This document shows, in pieces, positions 9,633 through 18,278 of a DNA stretch of 64,000 nucleotides (position 1 is the first letter of the stretch; each line of letters opens with the position of its first letter). The notes under the pieces were generated by a model that had not been told where the DNA came from, searched no databases, and worked only from the letters and a program-made list of their open reading frames with translations. The DNA lies in the NCBI GenBank assembly GCA_031291335.1, contig JARLJF010000025.1, positions 1-64,000 on the forward strand, in the 5' to 3' direction. Source of the DNA: Pandoraea sp. Its GTDB lineage: Bacteria; Pseudomonadota; Gammaproteobacteria; Burkholderiales; Burkholderiaceae. The translations under genes were made by a program, and so were the position numbers.

Positions 9633-9751
9633 GAAGTGACTCCTTGCAGCGCCCAGAAAACGAGCGCCCAAAGCGGTACGAGCACGAGCAGCGTGAGTGC
9701 CGTGCGTTCCCAACCAGCGAGACGGTAGAACCAAACGGAAAAGCGGATCAT
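9629..9751 (-). CDS. Small 40-residue membrane protein at the head of the metal-ABC operon
   Basis: No family is recognised. The ORF begins at ATG 9749-9751 with MIRFSVWFYRLAGWERTA, followed by one hydrophobic segment (LTLLVLVPLWALVFWALQG), and ends in VTS. Its TGA overlaps the GTG start of the ATPase gene by 4 bp, the sort of coupling seen between real operon genes. It begins about 46 bp after the Zur-like palindrome, so it is the first cistron. It could be a small membrane subunit or regulator of the importer, or a leader whose translation controls the ATPase gene. Function unknown. Confidence 0.6.
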   Translation of the reverse strand: MIRFSVWFYRLAGWERTALTLLVLVPLWALVFWALQGVTS

Positions 9752-9796
9752 GGGTGAGGCGGGCGATGCCCGGACACAGATTGCAACTGTGTAATA

Positions 9797-9815
9797 AATG
9801 CAACAAGGTTGCATT
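9797..9815. promoter_or_regulatory. Zur-like operator palindrome
   Basis: AATGCAACAAGGTTGCATT is a perfect inverted repeat (8-bp arms, 3-bp centre) 46 bp upstream of the first cistron of the metal importer. Its form, AT-rich ends with a GCAAC/GTTGC core, is like Fur-superfamily Zur boxes. A half copy (TTGCAAC) lies at 9781-9787. Zur binding is inferred; no regulator gene is nearby. Confidence 0.55.
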
Positions 9816-10787
9816 ATGGCATGAATTGCCCCCTCATGCGGATGCCGTCAATCGGGGGCTCGGGAGGGCGCAGAGCGCTTGTGGAGCGTGCTGGGACACA
9901 ACGCGTTACACATGAGCGCAGCACGTTCTGGCGAACCGGCGTAACATGGGTTCACGTCTGATCGACTGGCACGCTGTTCGCTTCATTCCAGAGATCGGCA
10001 ATATGCAAGGCATCGATGAGACGGTGGCATGGTGCGGCGCAACGACCTGAGCCAGAGCTTGCGGCGAGGGGTTCGAGACGCGCGACCGGCGGCCGTTACT
10101 GCCGAGGAGGTTAGCCCGTTCAGATATCCGGCCGTCTTCGACTTTCCGCCCGCGTCATCCTGCGCCGACGCATGACGATCGCACGACCTTCGCGACTTCG
10201 CGCAGTCGCGTCGCCTCGACAGGAAAGCACCTCATCACGCGCCCACGTCTTCGCATTCGTCGACGTCGTCGGGCAGCCCACTTTTTTTTCCGCAAAACAC
10301 TGCACATCGTGCATCGAAATTTCAAAAGAAATTCTATGTAATAAATAGGATTCCTTAATGAATGATGGAGATATCGAAATGTTTCAGAGTGCAGGCAAAC
10401 CCGAGTGCGCAATGCGTGCGAGAGTGCTCGAAAAGTCGCTCGATTTTTGATGTATCTCGCATGACGTGCGCAATGCGTAGATGATGCGGAAACCCTTGTG
10501 GAATGCGGGTTATCGGCAATCCTTAGCGCTGCGGAAAATATCTAGCGACAGTTTTTTTGTTTGTGCATATGATGAGTTAACGGTTGCAATTTTCAGCGAC
10601 AAGTTTAAAGTCAACCTAAACCGATTTTGAGTCGTTCATGTAAGGGAGGGGACAGTGCGAAAGGTTTCGCGATCGTCGCTCCGGCATGCAGTGAGCCAGG
10701 TCGAAACCATTGCGCAGTCATCCGGGTCTTAGGCAACAGAGCGGACATCGTTTTGCGATGTTTTCCGATGAAGCGGGGGTGAGGCAT
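9816..10787. other. 970-bp gene-free stretch upstream of prkA
   Basis: I see no convincing coding sequence here: the short open frames on both strands are Arg-rich and have no ribosome binding site or family resemblance. From about 10300 to 10620 it is AT-rich compared with the rest of the window and probably holds the prkA promoter region and a long leader. I looked for a GG-N10-GC sigma-54 element; only a weak fit occurs near 10532. Confidence 0.5.
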
Positions 10788-12710
10788 ATGGATATTTTCA
10801 GCCACTACACGACACGTTTCGAAGCACGCAGGGAAGAGGAATACAGCATCCAGGAGTATCTGGAGATCTGTAAGAAGGACTCGACGGCGTACGCGAGTGC
10901 AGCGGAACGTATGCTGCGCGCCATCGGTGAGCCTGAGCTTATCGACACGCACCACGACCCGCGGCTCTCGCGGTTGTTCTCGAACAAGATCATCAAGATC
11001 TATCCTGCCTTCCGTGAGTTCTACGGCATGGAAGACACGATCGAGCAAATCGTCTCGTTCTTCAAACACGCCGCGCAAGGGCTCGAAGAACGCAAACAGA
11101 TCCTGTACCTGCTTGGACCTCCGGGAGGCGGCAAGTCGTCGCTGGCCGAGAAGCTCAAGGTGTTGATGGAAGATGTTCCCATCTACTGCCTGAAGGGATC
11201 GCCAGTGCACGAGTCTCCTCTGGGCCTGTTCTCGTCCGAGGAAGACGGCAAGATTCTGGAAGAGGACTTCGGCATCCCGCTCCGGTATCTGAATACGATT
11301 CCGTCGCCGTGGGCCACCAAGCGTTTGAACGAGTTCAACGGCGACATCACCAAGTTCCGCGTGGTGAAGGTGCGTCCGTCGGTGCTGCAACAGATCGCGA
11401 TTGCGAAGACCGAGCCGGGTGACGAAAACAACCAGGACATCTCGTCGCTGGTGGGCAAGGTCGACATTCGCAAGCTTGAGGAATTTCCGCAGGACGACCC
11501 GGACGCCTACTCGTATTCCGGCGGTCTGTGCCTGGCCAACCGCGGCTTGCTCGAATTCGTCGAAATGTTCAAGGCGCCGATCAAGGTGCTCCACCCGCTG
11601 CTGACCGCCACGCAGGAGGGCAACTACAAGGGTACGGAAGGGTTCGGTGCGATTCCGTTCGACGGTATCGTGCTCGCCCACTCGAACGAGGCCGAATGGC
11701 AGAGCTTCAAGGGCAATCGTAACAACGAGGCTTTCCTCGATCGTATCTATATCGTGAAGGTGCCGTATTGCCTGCGCGTGACCGACGAGGTGAAGATTTA
11801 CGAGAAGCTCGTGAAGAACAGCTCGCTCGCCAATGCGCCGCGCGCGCCGAACGTGCTCAAGATGCTCGCCCAGTTCGCGGTGCTCACGCGTCTGAAGGAA
11901 CCCGAAAATTCCAACATCTTCTCCAAGGTTCGTGTCTACGACGGTGAAAACCTCAAGGACATCGACCCGAAGGCCAAGTCGTATCAGGAGTATCGCGACT
12001 ACGCCGGTGTGGACGAAGGGATGACGGGCATGTCCACGCGTTTCGCCTTCAAGGTGCTGTCGAAAGTCTTCAACTTCGATAACACCGAAGTGGCGGCCAA
12101 CCCGGTGCATATGCTGTATGTGCTCGAGCAACAGATCGAGCGCGAACAGTACGCTGGCGAAGTCGAGAAGCGCTATCTCGCCTACATCAAGGAGTATCTG
12201 ACCGCCCCGTTTGTCGAATTCATCGGCAAGGAAATTCAGACCGCGTATCTCGAGTCGTACTCGGAGTACGGCCAGAACATCTTCGACCGCTATGTGAATT
12301 TTGCGGATCTCTGGATTCAGGATCAGGAATATCGCGATCCGAACACCGGCGAGATCCTCGATCGCACCGCGCTCAACGATGAACTGGAGAAGGTCGAGAA
12401 GCCGGCCGGGATCACCAACCCGAAAGACTTCCGCAACGAGATCGTCAACTTCGTCCTGCGCGCACGCGCCAACAACGCGGGCAAGAATCCGCTCTGGACA
12501 AGTTACGAGAAGCTGCGAGCGGTTATCGAAAAGCGCATGTTCTCGACCACCGAGGATTTGCTGCCGGTGATCTCGTTCAATGCGAAGTCGTCCAAAGAGG
12601 ATCAGGAAAAGCACGCCAACTTTGTCAACCGAATGGTGGAAAAAGGCTATACCCCGAAGCAGGTTCGCCTGCTCGTGGAATGGTACCTGCGCGTGCGCAA
12701 ATCCTCGTAA
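10788..12710 (+). CDS. prkA: PrkA-family serine protein kinase / AAA+ (YeaG-like)
   Basis: A 640-residue protein that aligns by eye along its full length with E. coli YeaG, a stress-induced Ser/Thr kinase or AAA+ protein of the PrkA family. Walker A GPPGGGKS is at about residues 110-117; the conserved block AIAKTEPGDENNQDISSLVG follows, and the C-terminal kinase domain ends in VEWYLRVRKSS. The start ATG at 10788 (MDIFSHYTTRFE) matches the family N-terminus and has GGGGGTGAGG upstream; the open frame extends 26 codons further but without family support. It is the first gene of the conserved trio with yeaH and spoVR, which acts in starvation and stationary-phase survival in enterobacteria. Confidence 0.96.
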   Translation: MDIFSHYTTRFEARREEEYSIQEYLEICKKDSTAYASAAERMLRAIGEPELIDTHHDPRLSRLFSNKIIKIYPAFREFYGMEDTIEQIVSFFKHAAQGLEERKQILYLLGPPGGGKSSLAEKLKVLMEDVPIYCLKGSPVHESPLGLFSSEEDGKILEEDFGIPLRYLNTIPSPWATKRLNEFNGDITKFRVVKVRPSVLQQIAIAKTEPGDENNQDISSLVGKVDIRKLEEFPQDDPDAYSYSGGLCLANRGLLEFVEMFKAPIKVLHPLLTATQEGNYKGTEGFGAIPFDGIVLAHSNEAEWQSFKGNRNNEAFLDRIYIVKVPYCLRVTDEVKIYEKLVKNSSLANAPRAPNVLKMLAQFAVLTRLKEPENSNIFSKVRVYDGENLKDIDPKAKSYQEYRDYAGVDEGMTGMSTRFAFKVLSKVFNFDNTEVAANPVHMLYVLEQQIEREQYAGEVEKRYLAYIKEYLTAPFVEFIGKEIQTAYLESYSEYGQNIFDRYVNFADLWIQDQEYRDPNTGEILDRTALNDELEKVEKPAGITNPKDFRNEIVNFVLRARANNAGKNPLWTSYEKLRAVIEKRMFSTTEDLLPVISFNAKSSKEDQEKHANFVNRMVEKGYTPKQVRLLVEWYLRVRKSS

Positions 12711-12725
12711 CCAACCGGGGCCACT

Positions 12726-13988
12726 ATGTCAGCAATCATCGACAGACGGCAAAACGGCAAGAACAAAAGCGCCATCAACCAGCAGCGTTTCATCAAACGC
12801 TACCGCGATCAGATTCGACGCGCGGTAGCGAAGGCGGTGGGCGGGCGCAAGATTACCGATATCGATGGCAGCGGACAGGTCTCGATCCCGGTCAAGGACA
12901 TTTCGGAACCGTTGTTCCACCACGGGCCCGGCGGGCGGCGGGAGATGGTGCATCCTGGCAATCGCGAGTTCGTGGTGGGCGACAACTTCGAGCGTCCACC
13001 ATCGGGATCTGGGGGCGGCGGCAGCCGCGCCAGTGACTCGGGCGAGGGGGAGGACGATTTTGTCTTCAATCTCTCACGCGAGGAGTTCCTGAAATTTTTC
13101 TTCGAAGACATGGCCCTGCCGGACCTCGCGAAACGACGTCTCGCGCAGATTCCGGAATTCCGCAAGGTTCGCGCGGGCTACTCGATCGACGGCACGCCGT
13201 CGAATCTCAACGTCATTCGCACGATGCGCAGTTCGCTGGGCCGCCGCATCGCGCTCACTGCCCCCTATCGCAAGCAGTTGCGCGAGTTGGAGGCCGAGTA
13301 CGCGGACATCGTTTCGCGCGAAGGCGACACGTCGCCGCGCGCGCTCGCGCTGGCCCACGAGATCACGCACCTTCGCACGCGCGTCGAAGGGATTCCGTAC
13401 ATCGAGAAGCTCGATCTGCGGTATTCGAATCGGGTCATGCAGCCGCGTCCGCAGGCGCAGGCGGTCATGTTCTGCCTGATGGACGTTTCCGGTTCCATGG
13501 ATCAGAGCCGCAAGGATCTCGCGAAACGCTTCTTCATGCTGCTCTATCTGTTCCTGCGGCATAACTACGAGCGAATCGATCTTGTGCTCATCCGGCACCA
13601 CACCACGGCGAAGGAGGTCAACGAAGACGATTTCTTCTACGCACGCGAGTCGGGCGGCACGGTGGTCTCGAGTGCGCTAAAGCTGATGACGGAAATCATC
13701 GCGGACCGTTACTCGCCAAGCGACTGGAATATCTACGGGGCACAGGTCTCCGATGGCGATAACTGGGACGGGGATTCGCCCATCTGCCGCGACATCCTGA
13801 ACCAGACGATCATGCCTGCCGTGCAGTACTTCGCATATGTGGAGGTCGCCAGCGCCGAACCGCAGAACCTGTGGAACGAATACCTGTCGGTCAAGCAGCA
13901 GCACCCGAATTTCGCGATGCAACGCATCATGGAAGCGGCCGAGATCTACCCGGTGCTGCACGACCTGTTCAAGAAGAAGGCGGCCTGA
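12726..13988 (+). CDS. yeaH: YeaH/YhbH family protein (UPF0229, VWA-like)
   Basis: A 420-residue protein that follows prkA by 15 bp, as in E. coli yeaGH. The N-terminus MSAIIDRRQNGKNKSAINQQ is typical, a Gly/Ser-rich linker (PSGSGGGGSRASDSGEGEDD) lies near residue 100, and the C-terminal half has a von Willebrand A-like fold with the MIDAS-type motif CLMDVSGSMDQS. It probably acts with the PrkA kinase in nutrient-stress signalling; the precise molecular role is not known for the family. Confidence 0.95.
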   Translation: MSAIIDRRQNGKNKSAINQQRFIKRYRDQIRRAVAKAVGGRKITDIDGSGQVSIPVKDISEPLFHHGPGGRREMVHPGNREFVVGDNFERPPSGSGGGGSRASDSGEGEDDFVFNLSREEFLKFFFEDMALPDLAKRRLAQIPEFRKVRAGYSIDGTPSNLNVIRTMRSSLGRRIALTAPYRKQLRELEAEYADIVSREGDTSPRALALAHEITHLRTRVEGIPYIEKLDLRYSNRVMQPRPQAQAVMFCLMDVSGSMDQSRKDLAKRFFMLLYLFLRHNYERIDLVLIRHHTTAKEVNEDDFFYARESGGTVVSSALKLMTEIIADRYSPSDWNIYGAQVSDGDNWDGDSPICRDILNQTIMPAVQYFAYVEVASAEPQNLWNEYLSVKQQHPNFAMQRIMEAAEIYPVLHDLFKKKAA

Positions 13989-14034
13989 CTAGGGTCACGC
14001 GTCGATACCCCAACGAGGGCAACGAGGGCGCATC

Positions 14035-15579
14035 ATGGCGTATATATCCACCGGATCGGAATGGACGTTTGAACTGATTCAGCGCTACGAGCACGAGATC
14101 GCGCGTATCGCGGCGGGCTTCAAGCTCGACACCTATCCGAATCAGATCGAGATCATCACCGCCGAGCAGATGCTCGACGCCTACGCGACCGTGGGGCTGC
14201 CCATCGGCTATCACCACTGGTCGTACGGCAAGCACTTCCTGTCTTCCGAGCGCGGCTACAAGCGCGGTCAGATGGGGCTCGCCTATGAGATCGTCATCAA
14301 TTCGAACCCCTGCATCGCGTATCTGATGGAGGAGAACAGCATGACCATGCAGGCGCTGACGATCGCGCACGCCAGTTACGGTCATAACTCGTTCTTCAAG
14401 GGCAATTACCTTTTTCGCACGTGGACCAGCGCCGACGCCATCGTCGACTACTTGCTGTTCGCGCGCAATTACATCACCGAGTGCGAGCAACGCTACGGTG
14501 AGCAGTCGGTCGAGTTGCTGCTCGACTCCTGCCACGCGCTCATGAACTACGGCGTGGATCGTTACAAGCGGCCGAAGCGGCTGTCGCTCGCGCAGGAGCA
14601 GGCGCGTCAGAAGGAGCGTGAGGACTACCTGCAATTGCAGATCAACGATCTGTGGCGCACGTTGCCGCATCATGCCTTGCATGATGATGACGAGGACGAC
14701 GGGCTCGATCCGACCGAGTCTGACGATCCGCGGTTCCCCGGCGAGCCGCAGGAGAACCTGCTGTATTTCTTCGAGAAGAACGCCCCCAAGCTGGCGCCGT
14801 GGCAACGAGAGATCGTGCGCATCGTGCGCAAGCTCGCACAGTACTTCTATCCGCAGCGTCAGACCAAGGTGATGAACGAGGGCTGGGCGACGTTCTGGCA
14901 CTACACCATCCTTCAGCAGCTTTACAAAGAGAAACTCGTCAACGACGCGTTCATGATGGAGTTCCTGCACGCGCACACGAACGTGGTGTATCAGCCGTCG
15001 TTCGACAGTCCTTACTACAGCGGCCTGAATCCGTATGCGCTGGGCTTTGCGATGTTCCAGGACATTCGCCGCATGTGTGAGGCGCCGACCGATGAGGATC
15101 GTCAGTGGGCGCCCGACATCGCGGGTACCGACTGGCTGACGACGCTCGACTTTGCCATGCGCAACTTCAAGGACGAGAGCTTCATCCAGCAGTTCCTCTC
15201 GCCAAAGGTCATTCGCGATCTCAAGCTGTTCTCTGTGCTCGACGACGACCGCGACAGCCGTCTGCGTGTCACCGCTATCCACAACGACACCGGCTATCGC
15301 GAGATCCGCGAGATGCTCGCGCAGCAGTACAACCTCAGCCAGATCGAGCCGAACATTCAGGTCTCGCATGTGGACCTGCACGGCGATCGCTCGTTGACGC
15401 TGCGTCATGTGCAAAGCGATCGCAAGCCGCTCGACGAGGGCTTTGATGAAGTGCTCAAACACGTGGCGCGGCTGTGGGGCTTCACGGTGCGGCTGGAGAC
15501 GGTGTTCGAGGACGGCCGTAGCGAAATGACGCACGAGACCAAGGTCGAGAAGCGGCGGCGCTATGCATTGAGCGCGTAA
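14035..15579 (+). CDS. SpoVR family protein (YcgB-like)
   Basis: A 514-residue SpoVR/YcgB homologue. Typical blocks are GLPIGYHHWSYGKHFL near residue 57, EENSMTMQALTIAHASYGHN near 100 and QTKVMNEGWATFWHYTILQQ near 280. SpoVR was named for spore cortex formation in Bacillus, but the family is widespread in non-sporulating proteobacteria next to prkA and yeaH, as here. It begins 46 bp after yeaH and its TAA overlaps the next ATG (TAATG), so all four genes look like one operon. Confidence 0.95.
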   Translation: MAYISTGSEWTFELIQRYEHEIARIAAGFKLDTYPNQIEIITAEQMLDAYATVGLPIGYHHWSYGKHFLSSERGYKRGQMGLAYEIVINSNPCIAYLMEENSMTMQALTIAHASYGHNSFFKGNYLFRTWTSADAIVDYLLFARNYITECEQRYGEQSVELLLDSCHALMNYGVDRYKRPKRLSLAQEQARQKEREDYLQLQINDLWRTLPHHALHDDDEDDGLDPTESDDPRFPGEPQENLLYFFEKNAPKLAPWQREIVRIVRKLAQYFYPQRQTKVMNEGWATFWHYTILQQLYKEKLVNDAFMMEFLHAHTNVVYQPSFDSPYYSGLNPYALGFAMFQDIRRMCEAPTDEDRQWAPDIAGTDWLTTLDFAMRNFKDESFIQQFLSPKVIRDLKLFSVLDDDRDSRLRVTAIHNDTGYREIREMLAQQYNLSQIEPNIQVSHVDLHGDRSLTLRHVQSDRKPLDEGFDEVLKHVARLWGFTVRLETVFEDGRSEMTHETKVEKRRRYALSA

Positions 15580-15998
15580 TGAAGATTCCGTTCGTCGCGC
15601 TCGATCACGTTGTGCTGCGCACTAACGACATCGCTCGACTCAAGCATTTCTACATGGATATTCTCGGCTGCACGCTTGAGAAGGTGCAGGCCGATATTGG
15701 CCTGGTGCAGTTGCGCGCGGGCGACGCGTTGATCGATCTGGTCGACGTCGCCGGCGAGATCGGCCGACAGGGCGGCGAAGCGCCCGGCCCGGAAGGGCAC
15801 AATCTCGATCACTTCTGTCTGCGCGTCGAACCGTTTGACGACGAGGCGATCCGTCAGGGGCTAGCCTCGCATGGCGTGACGCTGGGGGAAGTGGTACAGC
15901 GCTACGGCGCGCATGGCGAGGGGCCGTCGTGCTATCTCAATGATCCGGACGGCAATACCGTCGAACTCAAAGGGCCGCCGTCGCGGCCTCAACGCTGA
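15579..15998 (+). CDS. VOC family (glyoxalase/dioxygenase-like) protein
   Basis: A 139-residue vicinal-oxygen-chelate protein made of two beta-alpha-beta-beta-beta units. Likely metal ligands are His in ALDHVVLRTND, His in NLDHFCLRV and Glu in DPDGNTVELKG. Such proteins include glyoxalase I, fosfomycin resistance enzymes and ring-cleavage dioxygenases; the substrate cannot be read from sequence. The start overlaps the spoVR stop (TAATG, 15577-15581), which ties it to the prkA-yeaH-spoVR stress operon. It converges on the diguanylate cyclase gene 28 bp downstream. Confidence 0.88.
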   Translation: MKIPFVALDHVVLRTNDIARLKHFYMDILGCTLEKVQADIGLVQLRAGDALIDLVDVAGEIGRQGGEAPGPEGHNLDHFCLRVEPFDDEAIRQGLASHGVTLGEVVQRYGAHGEGPSCYLNDPDGNTVELKGPPSRPQR

Positions 15999-16026
15999 GC
16001 GCATGACTAGCGATGGCTTGCGCGGC

Positions 16027-17394
16027 TCACGCCGCCATCTGCCCCAGCACGCTTTGATCCCGCCCCTTGTGCTTGGCCTGATAGAGCGCCTTGTCTGCGC
16101 GCTCGAGCATCGCACTGATGATGAGCGGCTCGCCCGGCTGCCATGACGCAATGCCGACGCTGATCGTGATGGCCTCGCCATCGTCGCGCGCAGTCTGCGG
16201 AAGCAACTCTGTACTCGCGCGCTTGACCGATTCGCGAATCCGGTCTGCCACACGCAGCGCCGCGTGCTGATCGATCTCCGGCAGCACCACGGCAAACTCC
16301 TCTCCGCCCAGACGTACCGCGAAATCGCTCGGCAAACGAATGCAGTGCTGAATCGTGTTGGCAATGCGCTGAAGCACGGCGTCGCCAAACGGATGCCCGT
16401 AGCGGTCGTTCACCTGCTTGAAGAAATCGATATCGATCAACAGGACCGACAGCGGTATCGCGCGCTGTTGCACGCGTTCGGCGACGAGGCGAATGCGATT
16501 GTCGAAGTAGCGCCGGTTGTAGATATGCGTGAGCGGATCGATGAAGACCTTCTCGACCAGATCGGTGTTCGTAAGCGCGAGCGACTGATACTGGCGCGTG
16601 ATTTCCCAGACGAGGGCGAGCGTGGCGACACCCGGGGAAGCCAACGCAAGAAGGCGAGCGGCATACCACTGATAAGAGGCTTCGCTGGGCGCGGTCAGAG
16701 AAAGCAGCAGCTGGCAGAGCGAGATGGTGACGACCACCCACACGAGCAGAAACAGCTTGTGCGTGAGCCGCGTGACGGCGGCGATGCGCCACCATAATGC
16801 GACATAGGCGATGAAAAGCGCGCTCAGTGCGAGGGTTTCGATGTCCACGCCGCCGGCCAGATGCGGCGTTACGAGCTTGTGGCCGGCGCCGACCAGCGAC
16901 AGCGATACCGCCACCCAGATGATGAGCACGACAGCGCCGTAGCGCGCGGCTTCCGAATAGCCGGGACGCGTATGCGGATCGCTGCGGGTGAGTGAGTAAC
17001 TGCGCACGCTGAGCATCACGTAAATGGCGAAGCTGGCTTCCGCTACGAGCCAGAGCCAGAAGGGCGCGCGCGTGACATGCGTAGAGATCCCCGCGAGCTG
17101 ATTCGCGAGCAACACGCCTTCGGTGAACATGAAGAGTCCGCGCAGCAGAAACGCGCATCCGAACTGTGCGAAGTAGCGTTTGCCGTTGTAGAGATACTGC
17201 ACGCCGAGCAGGCAGGCCGTCGACAGATTGAGAATGCCGCCGGCAGAGACGAGGAAGAACGTCAGCAATGGATTCACGGCGCCTTCGAGGGCGCGAGCGA
17301 GAAATCCAGCGAGGGTGAGCGCGGCACACGCAACCAAGATCGTAGTCGCGGCAACGCGATTGCCCTGTTCGGTACGGCTGATGGTACTTTTCAT
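16027..17394 (-). CDS. Membrane-bound diguanylate cyclase (GGDEF)
   Basis: A 455-residue protein with about seven to eight hydrophobic segments in residues 10-270 (an integral membrane sensor of unknown ligand) and a C-terminal GGDEF domain that makes c-di-GMP from two GTP. The active-site motif is intact (RLGGEEFAVVLPE), as is the substrate-binding IDIDFFKQVNDRYGH. The inhibitory I-site is degenerate: the canonical RxxD position reads LPSD, with Arg one residue too early, so product inhibition may be weak. I use ATG 17392-17394 (MKSTISRTEQG); the frame extends 20 codons upstream without a membrane or family signal. No EAL domain is fused. Confidence 0.93.
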   Translation of the reverse strand: MKSTISRTEQGNRVAATTILVACAALTLAGFLARALEGAVNPLLTFFLVSAGGILNLSTACLLGVQYLYNGKRYFAQFGCAFLLRGLFMFTEGVLLANQLAGISTHVTRAPFWLWLVAEASFAIYVMLSVRSYSLTRSDPHTRPGYSEAARYGAVVLIIWVAVSLSLVGAGHKLVTPHLAGGVDIETLALSALFIAYVALWWRIAAVTRLTHKLFLLVWVVVTISLCQLLLSLTAPSEASYQWYAARLLALASPGVATLALVWEITRQYQSLALTNTDLVEKVFIDPLTHIYNRRYFDNRIRLVAERVQQRAIPLSVLLIDIDFFKQVNDRYGHPFGDAVLQRIANTIQHCIRLPSDFAVRLGGEEFAVVLPEIDQHAALRVADRIRESVKRASTELLPQTARDDGEAITISVGIASWQPGEPLIISAMLERADKALYQAKHKGRDQSVLGQMAA

Positions 17395-18278
17395 AGTTGT
17401 TATTCGCCAATCAACGACCTCGTGCCTCGCGCACGATCGCCTTTTACCGTCCAACTATTGCGCCCGTCACTGGCCGCAAGGTCGTAGCCTCGCGTTACCG
17501 TCACGTTTCCCCGATTTCACGCTAAATAGTTGAAAACTAAGATAAACATCGGAGAATACACGAGTTTCTCCGGGTTGGCATCCGTTTCGAAGACGGCACT
17601 CTAATTTCCCTTCCGCCTCTCGGAAGCACGCGGATTTCAGACGATTTTTGCACCGTTTTCGGGCGTGCGAAAGCGCCGCGTCGCCCGGAGAAAATAATTC
17701 GCTGCGACACAATGATCCGCTCTGCGAAACATCGAAATGATGAAATTCGGGACGCCGTTAGCGCACTTCTCGCAACGCCAGTGATGACGGGGGATTGCCG
17801 CGCGTGCAATTAATTCGTTGTCCGATTCATATGAGAAATATGCGATGTAATATCGTGTAAATCCATGGGATTTATCGCGATAAACGGGCTACGGGTTGGC
17901 ATCGACGCACTATCTGTACTAAAATAAAAAAAGCCAATCGCTTCGATTGGTCCATAGAAACAGAAGCAAAAGCGTTGCCGGTGTTCCTCGTTGCGCCGGT
18001 GAGCAGTTCCATCATGCAATGAGTTTGTGCGGTAAAACATTCGCGCGCTTTCAATGAGCGTGCATCGAGAGGCCCAGGCGCCCACGGCGTCGAAAGCTCG
18101 TCTCTCATGTCGCATTTCGCGACGCCTGGTTCGTCACCGTTGTCTTCCACAGACCTTCGGAGCGAACACTTCACAATTCGCAAGGCAGCTAACAGTTGTC
18201 ATGCTTGTTTGACCGCGTTGTCACGCGGGGCGATTGCTATTGCCTCGCGCCAGCGCTGCCAACCCATTCAAAGGGAGC
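17395..18278. other. 880-bp gene-free region between the diguanylate cyclase and the osmoprotectant operon
   Basis: Divergent upstream region, AT-richer than its surroundings around 17760-17930. Short open frames on the minus strand (for example 17810-18115) lack ribosome binding sites and recognisable sequence. The one clear element is the minus-strand terminator-like hairpin at 17921-17950, described separately. Confidence 0.5.
17921..17950 (-). terminator. Orphan intrinsic terminator in an intergenic region
   Basis: On the minus strand CCAATCG and CGATTGG (7-bp perfect arms, loop AAG) are followed by CTTTTTTTATTTTAG, a good U-tract. No gene is seen upstream of it on that strand before the divergent operon at 18279, so it may end a small non-coding RNA or a transcript antisense to the operon leader. 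Confidence 0.55.

Noticed and set aside
10500-10787. Sigma-54 promoter for prkA
   Set aside because: Only a poor GG-N10-GC fit without the TGGC and TTGC context was found.
10611-12614. Long open frame (667 codons) on the minus strand opposite prkA
   Set aside because: It lies wholly antisense to a full-length, strongly conserved PrkA protein and has His/Leu/Arg-rich composition typical of reverse-strand frames in GC-rich genes.
13969-15534. 521-codon minus-strand frame opposite spoVR
   Set aside because: Antisense to a clear SpoVR protein, no independent support.
17467-18183. Several 60-105 codon frames in the diguanylate cyclase/opu intergenic region
   Set aside because: No ribosome binding sites, mutually overlapping, and no recognisable protein features.
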